A DNA stretch of 17,740 bases from Candidatus Scatosoma pullistercoris (GCA_018714725.1 DVMZ01000008.1:1-17740), one strand, 5' to 3'. Positions 6,609 to 13,451 are shown, counted from the stretch's first letter. The notes: generated by a model not told the origin, from the letters alone. Translations and numbers: made by a program.

Positions 6609-7958
6609 TTATTTTCCGATTCTCTGTAAAAAGTCGTCGTATTCGGTTGCGCCGATACTTTCGCGGGGGAGCGCAAATACGGCAGAATAGCGTTCGAGCA
6701 GGGTTACGGCGCGGTCGGCGATGAGACTGCCGAGGTCGGAAAGGAGCTCTTCGACGGTGGCGACGGCGCCGTTCCAGATGTCGGTGACCAGGTCGTAAAG
6801 GATATCGTTGGAAACGAAATAGAAGTAATTGACGCGTACGCTCAGATTGCCGATCCCTCCGAAAGTCTGCGCGTTGATGCCCGCTTTGTCCAGTTCGCGG
6901 AGGGCGTCCACGTCCGCCAGCAATACGGATGCGTCATAAGCCGTTTTCGCCGCCGAATAGGCGAGGTAGGAACTCCGCCCGTCCACTCCGTACAAAAGAT
7001 ACAGCGCTTCCAGCTGCCGTTCCGTTTCGGCGCAAAGAGTGCGCACATTGTCGTTGAGATCGCGGTTGATCGTCCAGTAGCTGAGCCCCAGCGGGTTGTC
7101 GGGATCCTCCCGGATCCGGGCATTGAGGTCGTCGATCGACCGGAACAGATCGTATTTGCGCAGGGCGTCTTTGAGGAGATCGGAAGCGTAGCGGTACGCC
7201 GTTTCCTCGGTGAGCAGGGTCATTTCTTCCGCGGACTGAGTATCGGCGACCCATTCCACATAGGAAGCGGGCCGGCTTTCCAGCGCTTTGCGGGTCTCTC
7301 CGGCGTCCGGGTCGGATTCTTCCGCCGCGTTCACATAGACGTAAATGCCTTCGTCGCAGAAATAGTCCACCAGCGAATCGCGGATGCCGCTCAGGGCGGT
7401 TTCGTTTCCTCCCGAACTCTTCAGCGTTACGCTCATCTCGTTGTATTCTGTTTCGCTGCCCTTGTCGAAGAAGTCGAAATATCCGCTTCTGGCCGCCTGT
7501 TCGGCCACTTTTACGGCGGCGTCCGCCGCGCTGAGTCCGATCAGGGATTCGGAAAATTCGTCGTTTTCCGTCAGCGTGTCGCCGTCCGCGTTCCGGCTGA
7601 CCGCCTTGCGCACTTTGTAATTTTCATCCAGAGTCAGCGCGAGAGAAGGGTTGATGTCGATGTACAGGCAAGCGGCTGTCTCCCCGGCGGGGAAAAATGC
7701 CTTAAAAAGGGGGACGGCGGCGAAAGCGCAGAGGACAACGGCCGCGGCGCAGGCGGCGATCGCCGTAAAGCGGCGGGGAAAACGCCTGACCGGCGTTTTT
7801 GCGGCAGGGAGAGGGGAAGAAGTTTTTGCGGAATTTTCTTTTGCCTGCGCCGGCGTCCGGGCCGTTCGGATCGGCTGTTCTTTCAGCCGGTCGGACATCG
7901 CGGGCGCGGCCGCGTCAAGATCTTGTTCCAGTTGTCTGAAAAAATCTCTTTTTTTCAT
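6609..7958 (-). CDS. Membrane anti-sigma factor with RsgI-like extracytoplasmic domain
   Basis: This 449-residue single-pass membrane protein probably holds the partner sigma factor inactive. Residues 1-63 form a basic, Pro-rich cytoplasmic segment, the expected sigma-binding part. Residues about 64-85 are the transmembrane helix (FTAIAACAAAVVLCAFAAVP). Residues about 97-165 are the RsgI-like domain, starting CLYIDINPSLALTL and containing the AADAAVKVAEQA helix. The C-terminal 280 residues are an unrecognised extracytoplasmic region, Asp/Leu-rich and probably helical. The ATG overlaps the sigma stop codon as ATGA (7955-7958) and is preceded by AGGAGGAAG, which indicates translational coupling. 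The open frame extends further upstream, but that part lies over the sigma gene. RsgI-type proteins in other Bacillota sense extracellular cues and release sigma after proteolysis; the signal here is unknown. Confidence 0.85.
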   Translation of the reverse strand: MKKRDFFRQLEQDLDAAAPAMSDRLKEQPIRTARTPAQAKENSAKTSSPLPAAKTPVRRFPRRFTAIAACAAAVVLCAFAAVPLFKAFFPAGETAACLYIDINPSLALTLDENYKVRKAVSRNADGDTLTENDEFSESLIGLSAADAAVKVAEQAARSGYFDFFDKGSETEYNEMSVTLKSSGGNETALSGIRDSLVDYFCDEGIYVYVNAAEESDPDAGETRKALESRPASYVEWVADTQSAEEMTLLTEETAYRYASDLLKDALRKYDLFRSIDDLNARIREDPDNPLGLSYWTINRDLNDNVRTLCAETERQLEALYLLYGVDGRSSYLAYSAAKTAYDASVLLADVDALRELDKAGINAQTFGGIGNLSVRVNYFYFVSNDILYDLVTDIWNGAVATVEELLSDLGSLIADRAVTLLERYSAVFALPRESIGATEYDDFLQRIGK

Positions 7959-8470
7959 GATTCTTCCTCCTTCCAGGCCCGCCGGAGCTTTTCGGCTGCG
8001 GACTTGTATTTCCAGGTGACGGTGCCGAGCGGCAGACCCGTCATTTTTGCGATTTCGCGGTGCTTGTAACCCCATACCGCATGCAACAGTACGATTTCTT
8101 TTTCCGATTCGTTCAGCGCCGCGGTCATCAGGTCGAGCGCGGGCAGTTTCGGCTGTTCCGACGGATCGGAGGAAAGGCCTTCCAGGGATTCGGGGCGCTG
8201 TTTTCGCCGCCGGAGTTCGTCTAAGGACAGGTTTTTTGCAATCTGAAACAGCCATGCCCGCGCGTCCGTCCCGGGGCGGTAGAGATACGCTTTGCGCTTG
8301 ACGGTGAAATACACTTCTTCCGTCGCGTCCTCCGCGTCGGCGGGGTTGCCGAGATAAGAGTACGCAAAAGCATAGACGCCTCGCCGGGTCTCTTCGTAAA
8401 GCCGCTCAAAGGCGCGGTTATCACCCTCGGCGACTTTCGTCATCAATGCGTCGATCTGCTTTTTATCCAT
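7955..8470 (-). CDS. ECF-family RNA polymerase sigma factor
   Basis: The 171-residue protein has the two-domain ECF layout. Region 2 lies at about 20-90 (FERLYEETRRGVYAFAYSYLG, DAEDATEEVYFTV, ARAWLFQIAKNLSLDELRR). Region 4 lies at about 115-165, with the helix-turn-helix HREIAKMTGLPLGTVTWKYKSA. A Ser/Pro-rich linker separates them. The ATG at 8470 follows an AGGGG site about 7 bases away. It is the first gene of a two-gene operon with its anti-sigma factor. A motif shared with the lipoprotein promoter lies just upstream, which suggests autoregulation. Confidence in the family is high; the exact ECF group is not assigned. Confidence 0.93.
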   Translation of the reverse strand: MDKKQIDALMTKVAEGDNRAFERLYEETRRGVYAFAYSYLGNPADAEDATEEVYFTVKRKAYLYRPGTDARAWLFQIAKNLSLDELRRRKQRPESLEGLSSDPSEQPKLPALDLMTAALNESEKEIVLLHAVWGYKHREIAKMTGLPLGTVTWKYKSAAEKLRRAWKEEES

Positions 8471-8494
8471 GGCATTCCCCTGTATCCCTCGTTC

Positions 8495-8525
8495 ATTAAA
8501 CGAACGCGCGCCTGCGTTTTATTGG
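8495..8525 (-). promoter_or_regulatory. Candidate autoregulatory promoter of the sigma/anti-sigma operon
   Basis: Read leftward, it is CCAATAAAA, 10 bases, CGTTCGTTTAAT, matching the lipoprotein promoter block for block. The predicted start near 8488 leaves a leader of only about 18 bases before the sigma ATG. Part of it lies in a small palindrome, CGTTCATTAAACGAACG at 8490-8506, which could also bind a regulator. Confidence 0.65.
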
Positions 8526-8786
8526 CGCGTATTTACAGATTTTTTGAGTTTTTCCGATTTTTTATCGGCGTTGCCCGGTCCGCGGTGCGGTTCGGGTCGG
8601 GTTTTGTCTATTATATCCGTTTTTTTGCGGATTGTCAATCCCTCCGCAATGGTCGTTTTTTTTGCGTTTCTGTTACGGCAAGCGCTTCTTTTGCAATCGT
8701 GTGTACGGAAAAGGAGAACGGATAAAGGGAGCGGGAGAAAATGAGGGGAGAGCGGCAGACGAAAAGCGGCAGAAAGTAAAGAAAAA
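8526..8786. other. Gene-less divergent/convergent spacer
   Basis: This is the T-rich and then A/G-rich part of the 552-base gap between the sigma gene and the 373-residue gene. I find no ribosome site followed by a convincing open frame, no tRNA-like fold and no copy of the interspersed repeat. The terminator and palindrome at 8787-8952 occupy the rest. Confidence 0.5.
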
Positions 8787-8819
8787 GGCACTGAATCCGG
8801 TGGGGCCGGGTTCAGTGCC
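8787..8819 (-). terminator. Intrinsic terminator of the leftward 373-residue gene
   Basis: GGCACTGAAtCCGG, loop TGGGG, CCGGgTTCAGTGCC pairs over about 14 bp (one G-U). On the leftward strand it is followed directly by TTTTTC and more T-rich sequence. It lies about 200 bases beyond the stop codon at 9023, with no other gene between. Confidence 0.75.
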
Positions 8820-8918
8820 GAATTTTAGGTTTTCTTTTGATTGAATGCTTTGTTCAAACTTTTGGGGCGCATGGAAAAATCGGTGCAAGAGGGGAGAGGT
8901 TCGGCCCGAAAGACAGAT

Positions 8919-8952
8919 CGCCCCGCCTTTCCCGGCCGGGAAAGGCGGGGCG
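8919..8952. repeat. 34-bp perfect palindrome
   Basis: CGCCCCGCCTTTCCCGG is followed immediately by its exact reverse complement, with no spacer. It is flanked by GATTTTT on the leftward upstream side. As RNA it would fold with a 4-base loop from the CCGG centre. It is a possible first terminator or 3'-end structure for the gene ending at 9023, though it lacks a T-run on the correct side. Confidence 0.6.
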
Positions 8953-9022
8953 AAAAATCTGCGCCCGGAATAAAAGCAAAAAGATCATAAAAAGGGCCGG
9001 GCAGGGGAGCGATCAACGGAAA

Positions 9023-10144
9023 TTATACGCTTTCCGGCCGGATACATTCCCCCGTGGAACAGCTCTGGAAGATGACGAAGAATCCCTCCGAATCGGAAAA
9101 GACGGACGAGGGCACAAACGTGCAGACCTTGCGGATCTCTTCGGGCGGTTCGTCTTTGTTTTCGGCGGGCAGGGCATAACAGATATATTTGGCTTTGAGG
9201 TCGTCGTAGACGACGCCGACGAGGTATTCCGGCCTGCCCTCTTCGCCGCGCACGCGCACCCATTCCGAACAGGGAAAAATTTCTTTCAGACTGTCGTCCG
9301 CAGGGTATTTGTCGAAGAGGGCGTCGATTTCGCCTTTGACGGCAAGATAATATCCGTCTGTGTCCGTTGCAAACGGATGGCATACGTCTTCAGCATCTCC
9401 ATCCGTTGCAGCGTCCTCCCGCTTTTTCTCTGCCGGTTGCGGATTTCCGCTTTCAGCGTGTGCATATGTACGAGTTTTTTCATGCTCGAAGCGTTCATCG
9501 TCCGAGTCCTCCCGTTCGTAGTAGTTTTCGGTGGCCACCGTTTCGTCGTCGTATTTGCCCTTCGGCGCGGAGGGTTCGGCCGGGCCGGTCGGTTCGGGGT
9601 TCGGCCGGGGCGGCGTTTCTGCCGGCGTTTCCGGGGTTTCGTGCGCGGGGCGGGGCGGATCCGCGCGTTCCGGCCCTTTCGGGAAATCGGGAGAAACTCC
9701 GGAAATTTCGTCGTAAAAGGGCGCCCCGCTTTCCTCTCCGGGGGCCGCGGTGAAAGCGGTTTCTCCGGGCTTCGGCGGCACCGTGCTCTGCATCAGCGTG
9801 CGCCAGTCGTAGGAACACCTGCCGTTGATGCCGTAGGCGATGGGCACAATGCCGTTTTTCACAAAGCAGATTACCCCGCAGAATCCCTCGGACGCGTCCA
9901 GCTCGGAGATGATGTTGAACAGGCTTTTGCCGCGCAGGGGCAGCATTTCCGTCCGTCCCTGCGGGTCGGCTAGCAGACAGTAGTATTCTCCTGAGGACAG
10001 GGGCGCGAAGTTGATGACCGAAACTTCCACGGAGAGGTTTTTGCCGTACTGCTCGATTTTGATCAGTCCCGAAAGGGTCCGGCCGTCTCCCGAAAAGCCC
10101 TGTTTTACCTGCCTTAAAATACACATTTTTTTGACGAAATTCAT
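9023..10144 (-). CDS. Hypothetical protein with conserved-looking ends and disordered middle (373 aa)
   Basis: I cannot assign a function. Residues 1-125 look like a compact beta-rich domain (GLIKIEQYGKNLSVEVSVINF, EYYCLLADPQGRTEMLPLRGKSLF, CGVICFVKNGIVPIAYG). Residues about 130-255 are Pro/Glu/Asp-rich and probably disordered. Residues about 262-373 form a second beta-rich domain (YYLAVKGEIDALF, WVRVRGEEGRPEYLVGVVYDDLKAKYICYALP, SEGFFVIFQSCSTGEC). No signal peptide or membrane helix is present. The ATG at 10144 follows GGAGG with a 9-base spacer; a second ATG at codon 7 is possible. It stands alone, with its own terminator, between divergent neighbours. The two-domain layout suggests a cytosolic protein-protein interaction role, which is conjecture. 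Confidence 0.8.
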   Translation of the reverse strand: MNFVKKMCILRQVKQGFSGDGRTLSGLIKIEQYGKNLSVEVSVINFAPLSSGEYYCLLADPQGRTEMLPLRGKSLFNIISELDASEGFCGVICFVKNGIVPIAYGINGRCSYDWRTLMQSTVPPKPGETAFTAAPGEESGAPFYDEISGVSPDFPKGPERADPPRPAHETPETPAETPPRPNPEPTGPAEPSAPKGKYDDETVATENYYEREDSDDERFEHEKTRTYAHAESGNPQPAEKKREDAATDGDAEDVCHPFATDTDGYYLAVKGEIDALFDKYPADDSLKEIFPCSEWVRVRGEEGRPEYLVGVVYDDLKAKYICYALPAENKDEPPEEIRKVCTFVPSSVFSDSEGFFVIFQSCSTGECIRPESV

Positions 10145-10420
10145 CTTTTCAGCCTCCGCGGGACATTTGTTCTTTCATTGTATATGCCGCGGCGGGGAAA
10201 TTTTTGCATGATTTTGCCGAAATTTCTCCGCTTTTGCGGAAAATATACTTTTCCGCGCCGCTTTTGCGGGGGGGTGGGCCCTGCTGCCCCTGCGCCCGCC
10301 CGATTTTTCGCGGCGTGTTCGCGGCAGTTTTGCGGCCCCGCCCGTCTTTCCGCGCGCCGTTTGTTCGGGGCGGGCCTGTTTTCTGAAAATCCCGCCTCGG
10401 CGGCGGAGGTATTTGTTTTT
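10145..10420. other. Gene-less GC-rich spacer
   Basis: This is the first half of the 547-base divergent gap. It contains T-rich segments and CG-rich stretches such as CCGCGGCGGGG. An extended TATACAAT lies on the leftward strand at about 10175-10182 and could be a -10 for the 373-residue gene, but no good -35 is paired with it. No open frame has a ribosome site. Confidence 0.4.
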
Positions 10421-10520
10421 ATGGGTTCGGATTGCGCCTCATGGCGGAGATTGCCTGACGGCAAGGGCGCAAGCCGTTCGGCTTGCTTGTTGTGGGCGTG
10501 TGCGCCTGGCGGCGGGTGCC
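10421..10520. repeat. Interspersed hairpin repeat, one and a half units
   Basis: The 3' half of a unit (ATGGGTTCGGATTGCGCC...GGAGATT) is followed by a complete unit from 10453. The full unit has GCC-TGAC-GGC, then CAAGCCG-TT-CGGCTTG, then GTGCGCCTGGCGGCGGGTG. It is homologous to the units at 6389-6530 and 17690-17740 and in the same orientation. Stem pairing is kept where bases differ. Confidence 0.75.
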
Positions 10521-10534
10521 TTCGGCAAGGATTC

Positions 10535-10583
10535 GCGGGCTCCGCCCTGCACCCGCAAGGGACATCGTCCCTTGACCCGCGGG
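10535..10583. repeat. Cluster of small GC hairpins next to the interspersed repeat
   Basis: GGGC-TCC-GCCC (10537-10547) and AAGGGAC-ATC-GTCCCTT (10557-10573) are flanked by GCGGG/ACCCGC and ACCCGCGGG arms. The compact series of perfect stems looks like a second REP-like element inserted beside the first. Confidence 0.55.
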
Positions 10584-10655
10584 AAGAGATGGGCGGCGAA
10601 ACGAGAAAAAAAGACAAAAAAATGGATAAAAAGCTGCTTTTTTTGCGGCGGGAGG

Positions 10656-10684
10656 TTGACCCGCGGCTTGTTTTCGCGTATAAT
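10656..10684 (+). promoter_or_regulatory. Consensus sigma-A promoter of the vanZ-like/popT-like operon
   Basis: TTGACC (10656-10661), a 17-base spacer and TATAAT (10679-10684). The expected transcript start is 10690-10692, at or next to the ATG at 10692, so the mRNA would be leaderless or nearly so. Confidence 0.8.
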
Positions 10685-10691
10685 AGTGGGT

Positions 10692-11234
10692 ATGAAGAGC
10701 GGAAAATTGGCATTGCGTGTCACGGTGAGCATATTGCTGACCCTCCTCTGCGCGGCGACGGTCTGGTTCATCTTTTCCAATTCTTTGAAAAACGGTGCGG
10801 CATCGGCTTCGCAGAGTCAGGCGGTCACGGAAGGAATTCAGGACGCGATCGGGGTGATTGCGCCCTCGTCTCCCGTTGCAAAGGCGGAAGGGACGGCGTT
10901 TGACCGGTTGCACGCATTTGTGCGCAAGAGCGCGCATTTTCTCGAATATGCTTTGCTCGGCGCACTGCTTCTGTTCACCTGCCGGTCCTATACCCGGCTG
11001 AAACGGTTCTGGTTTGCGCCGCCCTGTATCGCTTTTCTGGTGGCGGCATTCGATGAATACATACAAAATTTTACGCCCGGCCGCGGAAATTCCTTTGCCG
11101 ATGTGCTCATCGATACGTCGGGCGCCGCCGCGGGGATTCTGTTTGCCGCGTTTTGCCTGTTCGTCGCTTTTCTGATCGGGCGCAGGCGGCGGAGAAAAGT
11201 ATCGGCCAAGGCGACTGTTTCGGAACAGGCGTAA
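10692..11234 (+). CDS. VanZ-like membrane protein
   Basis: This 180-residue integral membrane protein belongs to the VanZ family. Probable membrane helices lie at about 7-28, 84-98, 107-121 and 142-163. The family signature is clear: RKSAHFLEYALLGALL (78-93) and DEYIQNFTPGRGNSFADVLID (121-141), with conserved His, Asp, Glu, Arg and Asp residues. A basic tail RRRRRK (164-169) follows the last helix. VanZ proteins raise teicoplanin tolerance in some Gram-positives by an unclear envelope mechanism. The start is ATG at 10692 because it is the first Met and is placed at the predicted transcript start. No Shine-Dalgarno precedes it. A TTG at codon 6 with AGCGGA upstream is the alternative. It is followed after 36 bases by the DUF368 gene and is probably cotranscribed with it. 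Confidence 0.87.
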   Translation: MKSGKLALRVTVSILLTLLCAATVWFIFSNSLKNGAASASQSQAVTEGIQDAIGVIAPSSPVAKAEGTAFDRLHAFVRKSAHFLEYALLGALLLFTCRSYTRLKRFWFAPPCIAFLVAAFDEYIQNFTPGRGNSFADVLIDTSGAAAGILFAAFCLFVAFLIGRRRRRKVSAKATVSEQA

Positions 11235-11270
11235 GGCGGACGTGAGAAAACAGGAAAAACGGGAGAGTTT

Positions 11271-12290
11271 ATGAAACAGGAAAGCCTTGAAATCGCATTG
11301 ATCAGGTATAACAAAAAGACCTGGTGCAAGAGCGCGCTGCTCGGATTTTTCATCGGTCTGGCGGTGATCGTGCCGGGAATCAGCGGGTCTACGGTGGCGA
11401 TCATCTTCAAATTGTACGATCAGTTTCTGTATGCCGTCGGCAATCTGTTCCGGCAGTTCAAAAAATGCTTTTTCTTTTTGCTGCCGATCGGAATCGGCAT
11501 TCTGATCGGGCTGTTGCTCGGGTTTATCGCGGTGGAAAAATTGCTGGCAATCCTGCCGTTTGCGGTGGTGGGATTGTTTGCGGGGCTCATGTGCGGCGCA
11601 TTTCCCGCCGTCAAGGACGAACTCAAGGGCGCGAAGATGAACGGCAGGCGAATAGCTCTGCTGGTGCTGGGCGTACTCATTCCGATCGCGATCGGGATTG
11701 TGTCCGTGGGACTGAACGCGTCGGGTTCGGACGGGACGAACGCCTTTGCGACGGTGCGTTGGTGGCAGGTGCTCGTCTGCATCCCCGTCGGTTATGTCGT
11801 CGGAGTCACGCAGGTCGTGCCGGGGCTTTCCGCCTCTGCAATCCTGCTTGCGCTCGGCTGGTTCCGCTCGCTCGTGGACAGCGTCAGCCTGGATTTCTGG
11901 AAATCCGAACCCCGGATTTTTCTCGTGTACGTCGCGCTGGGCGTCGGATTCCTGTTGGGAATCTTTACGTTTTCCCGACTGCTGACCTATCTGTTCGGAA
12001 AGGCCCGGCATACCACCTATTCGATGATCGTGGGCTTGTCCCTGGGGTCCGTCGTGGCGATGTTCTATAATCCCGACGTGTTTTCCGTCTATGCCTCCTG
12101 GGCGGCGGAAGGCGTAAACGTCACGGATATCGTGCTCGGAATCGCGCTCTTTGCGGCAGGCGTCGTCGGCTCTTACCTGCTGGTGCGCTATCAGCGGAAA
12201 AAGGACGAGGAAGCGCGTCTGGCGACGTGCGGGACGGACGGAAAAACCGGGACGAAAGGGGAAAACGCCGGGACGGAGGAAGAGAAATAA
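11271..12290 (+). CDS. popT: DUF368 membrane protein, PopT-type undecaprenyl-phosphate translocase
   Basis: This 339-residue polytopic membrane protein belongs to the DUF368 family. Family members (PopT) have been shown to return undecaprenyl phosphate across the cytoplasmic membrane for reuse in peptidoglycan and polymer synthesis. The family's internal duplication is visible: VPGISGSTVAII at 34-45 and VVPGLSASAILL at 182-193, each at the start of a half with three or four hydrophobic helices. A charged, Lys/Glu/Gly-rich tail (about 305-339) is cytoplasmic or disordered. GGGAG lies 5-6 bases before the ATG. It is coupled to the VanZ-like gene. The family assignment is firm; the transport role rests on homology. 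Confidence 0.88.
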   Translation: MKQESLEIALIRYNKKTWCKSALLGFFIGLAVIVPGISGSTVAIIFKLYDQFLYAVGNLFRQFKKCFFFLLPIGIGILIGLLLGFIAVEKLLAILPFAVVGLFAGLMCGAFPAVKDELKGAKMNGRRIALLVLGVLIPIAIGIVSVGLNASGSDGTNAFATVRWWQVLVCIPVGYVVGVTQVVPGLSASAILLALGWFRSLVDSVSLDFWKSEPRIFLVYVALGVGFLLGIFTFSRLLTYLFGKARHTTYSMIVGLSLGSVVAMFYNPDVFSVYASWAAEGVNVTDIVLGIALFAAGVVGSYLLVRYQRKKDEEARLATCGTDGKTGTKGENAGTEEEK

Positions 12291-12315
12291 GCGTCTGCGG
12301 CCGTCCGGGACGGCA

Positions 12316-12345
12316 GGAGCCGCCGCGAAGTTTCGCGGCGGCTCC
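12316..12345 (+). terminator. Terminator after the DUF368 gene
   Basis: GGAGCCGCCGCGAA and TTCGCGGCGGCTCC form a perfect 14-bp stem with a 2-base centre, 25 bases after the stop codon. TTCGGCTTTCT follows. The tail is only partly T-rich, but stem strength and position support termination. Confidence 0.65.
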
Positions 12346-12481
12346 TTCGGCTTTCTGCCGGAGCGGGGCATAGGCGTCAGCGGGCGGTTTTTCGGCGAAA
12401 ATTTACGAAAAGAAAGGGGCAGGGAAGCGATCAGACGGAAAGCGGTCGGGTTCGGCGGGCGGTTTCCGGAAAGGAGGGAGG

Positions 12482-13255
12482 ATGAAATCCTGGCGGGAGA
12501 GAGCGGAAAACTGGGCGGACGCGGTGCGTCTGGCCGCCGCAGGGCGGGGATATACCTGCGACGGATGCGGGAAAGAAGTGTTTTCCTATCCGGAAGAAAG
12601 GCTGTGCGCGGATTGCCTGCGGGCATTGGAGCGAAACGCCGGGCGCCGTTGCCCGAAATGCGGCCGGCGTACGATTGCAGAAGGGCTTTGCCTGGAATGC
12701 AAGAGCCGGCCGCCCCGGTTTGAACGCGGCTTTTCGCCCTTTGTCTATGAGGGATTTGCCGCCGGACAGCTCAACCGTTTCAAGAACGGGGAACGGTATC
12801 TCGCTTTTTTCTTCGGGGAGCAGATGGCGGCGTATTTTGCGCAGGCTCTTTCCGAAGGAATCGCGGATTGTCCGGCGGAGGAACTGCTCGTCGTATCCGT
12901 GCCTTCTTCGGATCGCCGCCGCAAAGAACGGGGATACGATCAGGCGGCGGAACTCGCCAAGGCGGTGGCGCGAAGTCTGGGAGCCGCGCGTTTGCCGGGA
13001 GCTTTGACGGTGAACAGGGAGACTTTTTCTCAGAAACGGCTGACGGCTGAGGAAAGGCGGAAGAATGTGGCGGGCGCGTATGCCGCAAAAAAGGATTGCT
13101 GTAAGGGCCGGACGGTGCTGCTCGCGGACGATCTGATGACGACGGGCGCCACCGCAGACGCCTGCGCGGAGGCTCTGCTGAAAGCGGGCGCGGAAAAAGT
13201 GTATTTTCTTTCCGCCGCTTCCGTTCCGGAAAAACCGTTGACGGAACAGAAGTGA
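12482..13255 (+). CDS. comFC: ComF family protein (phosphoribosyltransferase-like, zinc ribbon)
   Basis: The 257-residue product has the ComFC layout. An N-terminal zinc-binding region has four CxxC pairs (C26/C29, C42/C45, C57/C60, C70/C73). It is followed by a type I phosphoribosyltransferase-like fold with RGYDQAAELA (150-159) and the PRPP-loop signature VLLADDLMTTGAT (212-224). In competent bacteria ComFC helps process incoming single-stranded DNA during natural transformation. Its wide presence in other species suggests a broader DNA-metabolism role. The ATG follows AAGGAGG with about 4 bases. No comFA helicase is adjacent, so it stands alone here. It has its own upstream gap of 190 bases after the terminator, in which I see no clear promoter. 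Confidence 0.9.
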   Translation: MKSWRERAENWADAVRLAAAGRGYTCDGCGKEVFSYPEERLCADCLRALERNAGRRCPKCGRRTIAEGLCLECKSRPPRFERGFSPFVYEGFAAGQLNRFKNGERYLAFFFGEQMAAYFAQALSEGIADCPAEELLVVSVPSSDRRRKERGYDQAAELAKAVARSLGAARLPGALTVNRETFSQKRLTAEERRKNVAGAYAAKKDCCKGRTVLLADDLMTTGATADACAEALLKAGAEKVYFLSAASVPEKPLTEQK

Positions 13256-13330
13256 TCACGTAAAAGAGAAACGCTTGAGAAAGATCGGTATATTTTGTCC
13301 ATGGTTTCAAAAATACCGGTTTTTCGGCCG

Positions 13331-13370
13331 GTTGCAGCTGAATTGCAACTGATTGCAACCGATTGCAACA
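13331..13370. repeat. Four tandem 10-bp repeats (GATTGCAAC-like)
   Basis: The units are GTTGCAGCTG, AATTGCAACT, GATTGCAACC and GATTGCAACA, each exactly 10 bases, so they recur once per DNA helical turn. They lie 75 bases after comF in the 296-base convergent gap before Hsp20. Confidence 0.7.
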
Positions 13371-13372
13371 TA

Positions 13373-13403
13373 CCGGAATGGGATTTTCATTGCCGGAATG
13401 GGA
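13373..13403. repeat. Direct repeat CCGGAATGGGA, two copies 20 bp apart
   Basis: CCGGAATGGGA occurs at 13373-13383 and 13393-13403, directly after the 10-bp array. It keeps the same helical phase, with a 20-base offset between copies. Confidence 0.65.
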
Positions 13404-13451
13404 GAGGGAACAACGAAAAAAGCTCATGGGCGGATACGTCATAGAGAAACG

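Noticed and set aside
6288..6676. Short open frames across the 71-bp repeats (SKPTGLRHCRQA-like peptides)
   Set aside because: The reading frames are by-products of the hairpin repeats. Similar peptides arise from each repeat copy, and no ribosome site or conserved start exists.
10419..12626. 735-codon leftward open frame over the VanZ and DUF368 genes
   Set aside because: The composition is Arg/His/Gln-rich, it runs through two REP-like elements and a promoter, and the rightward frames have clear membrane-protein families.
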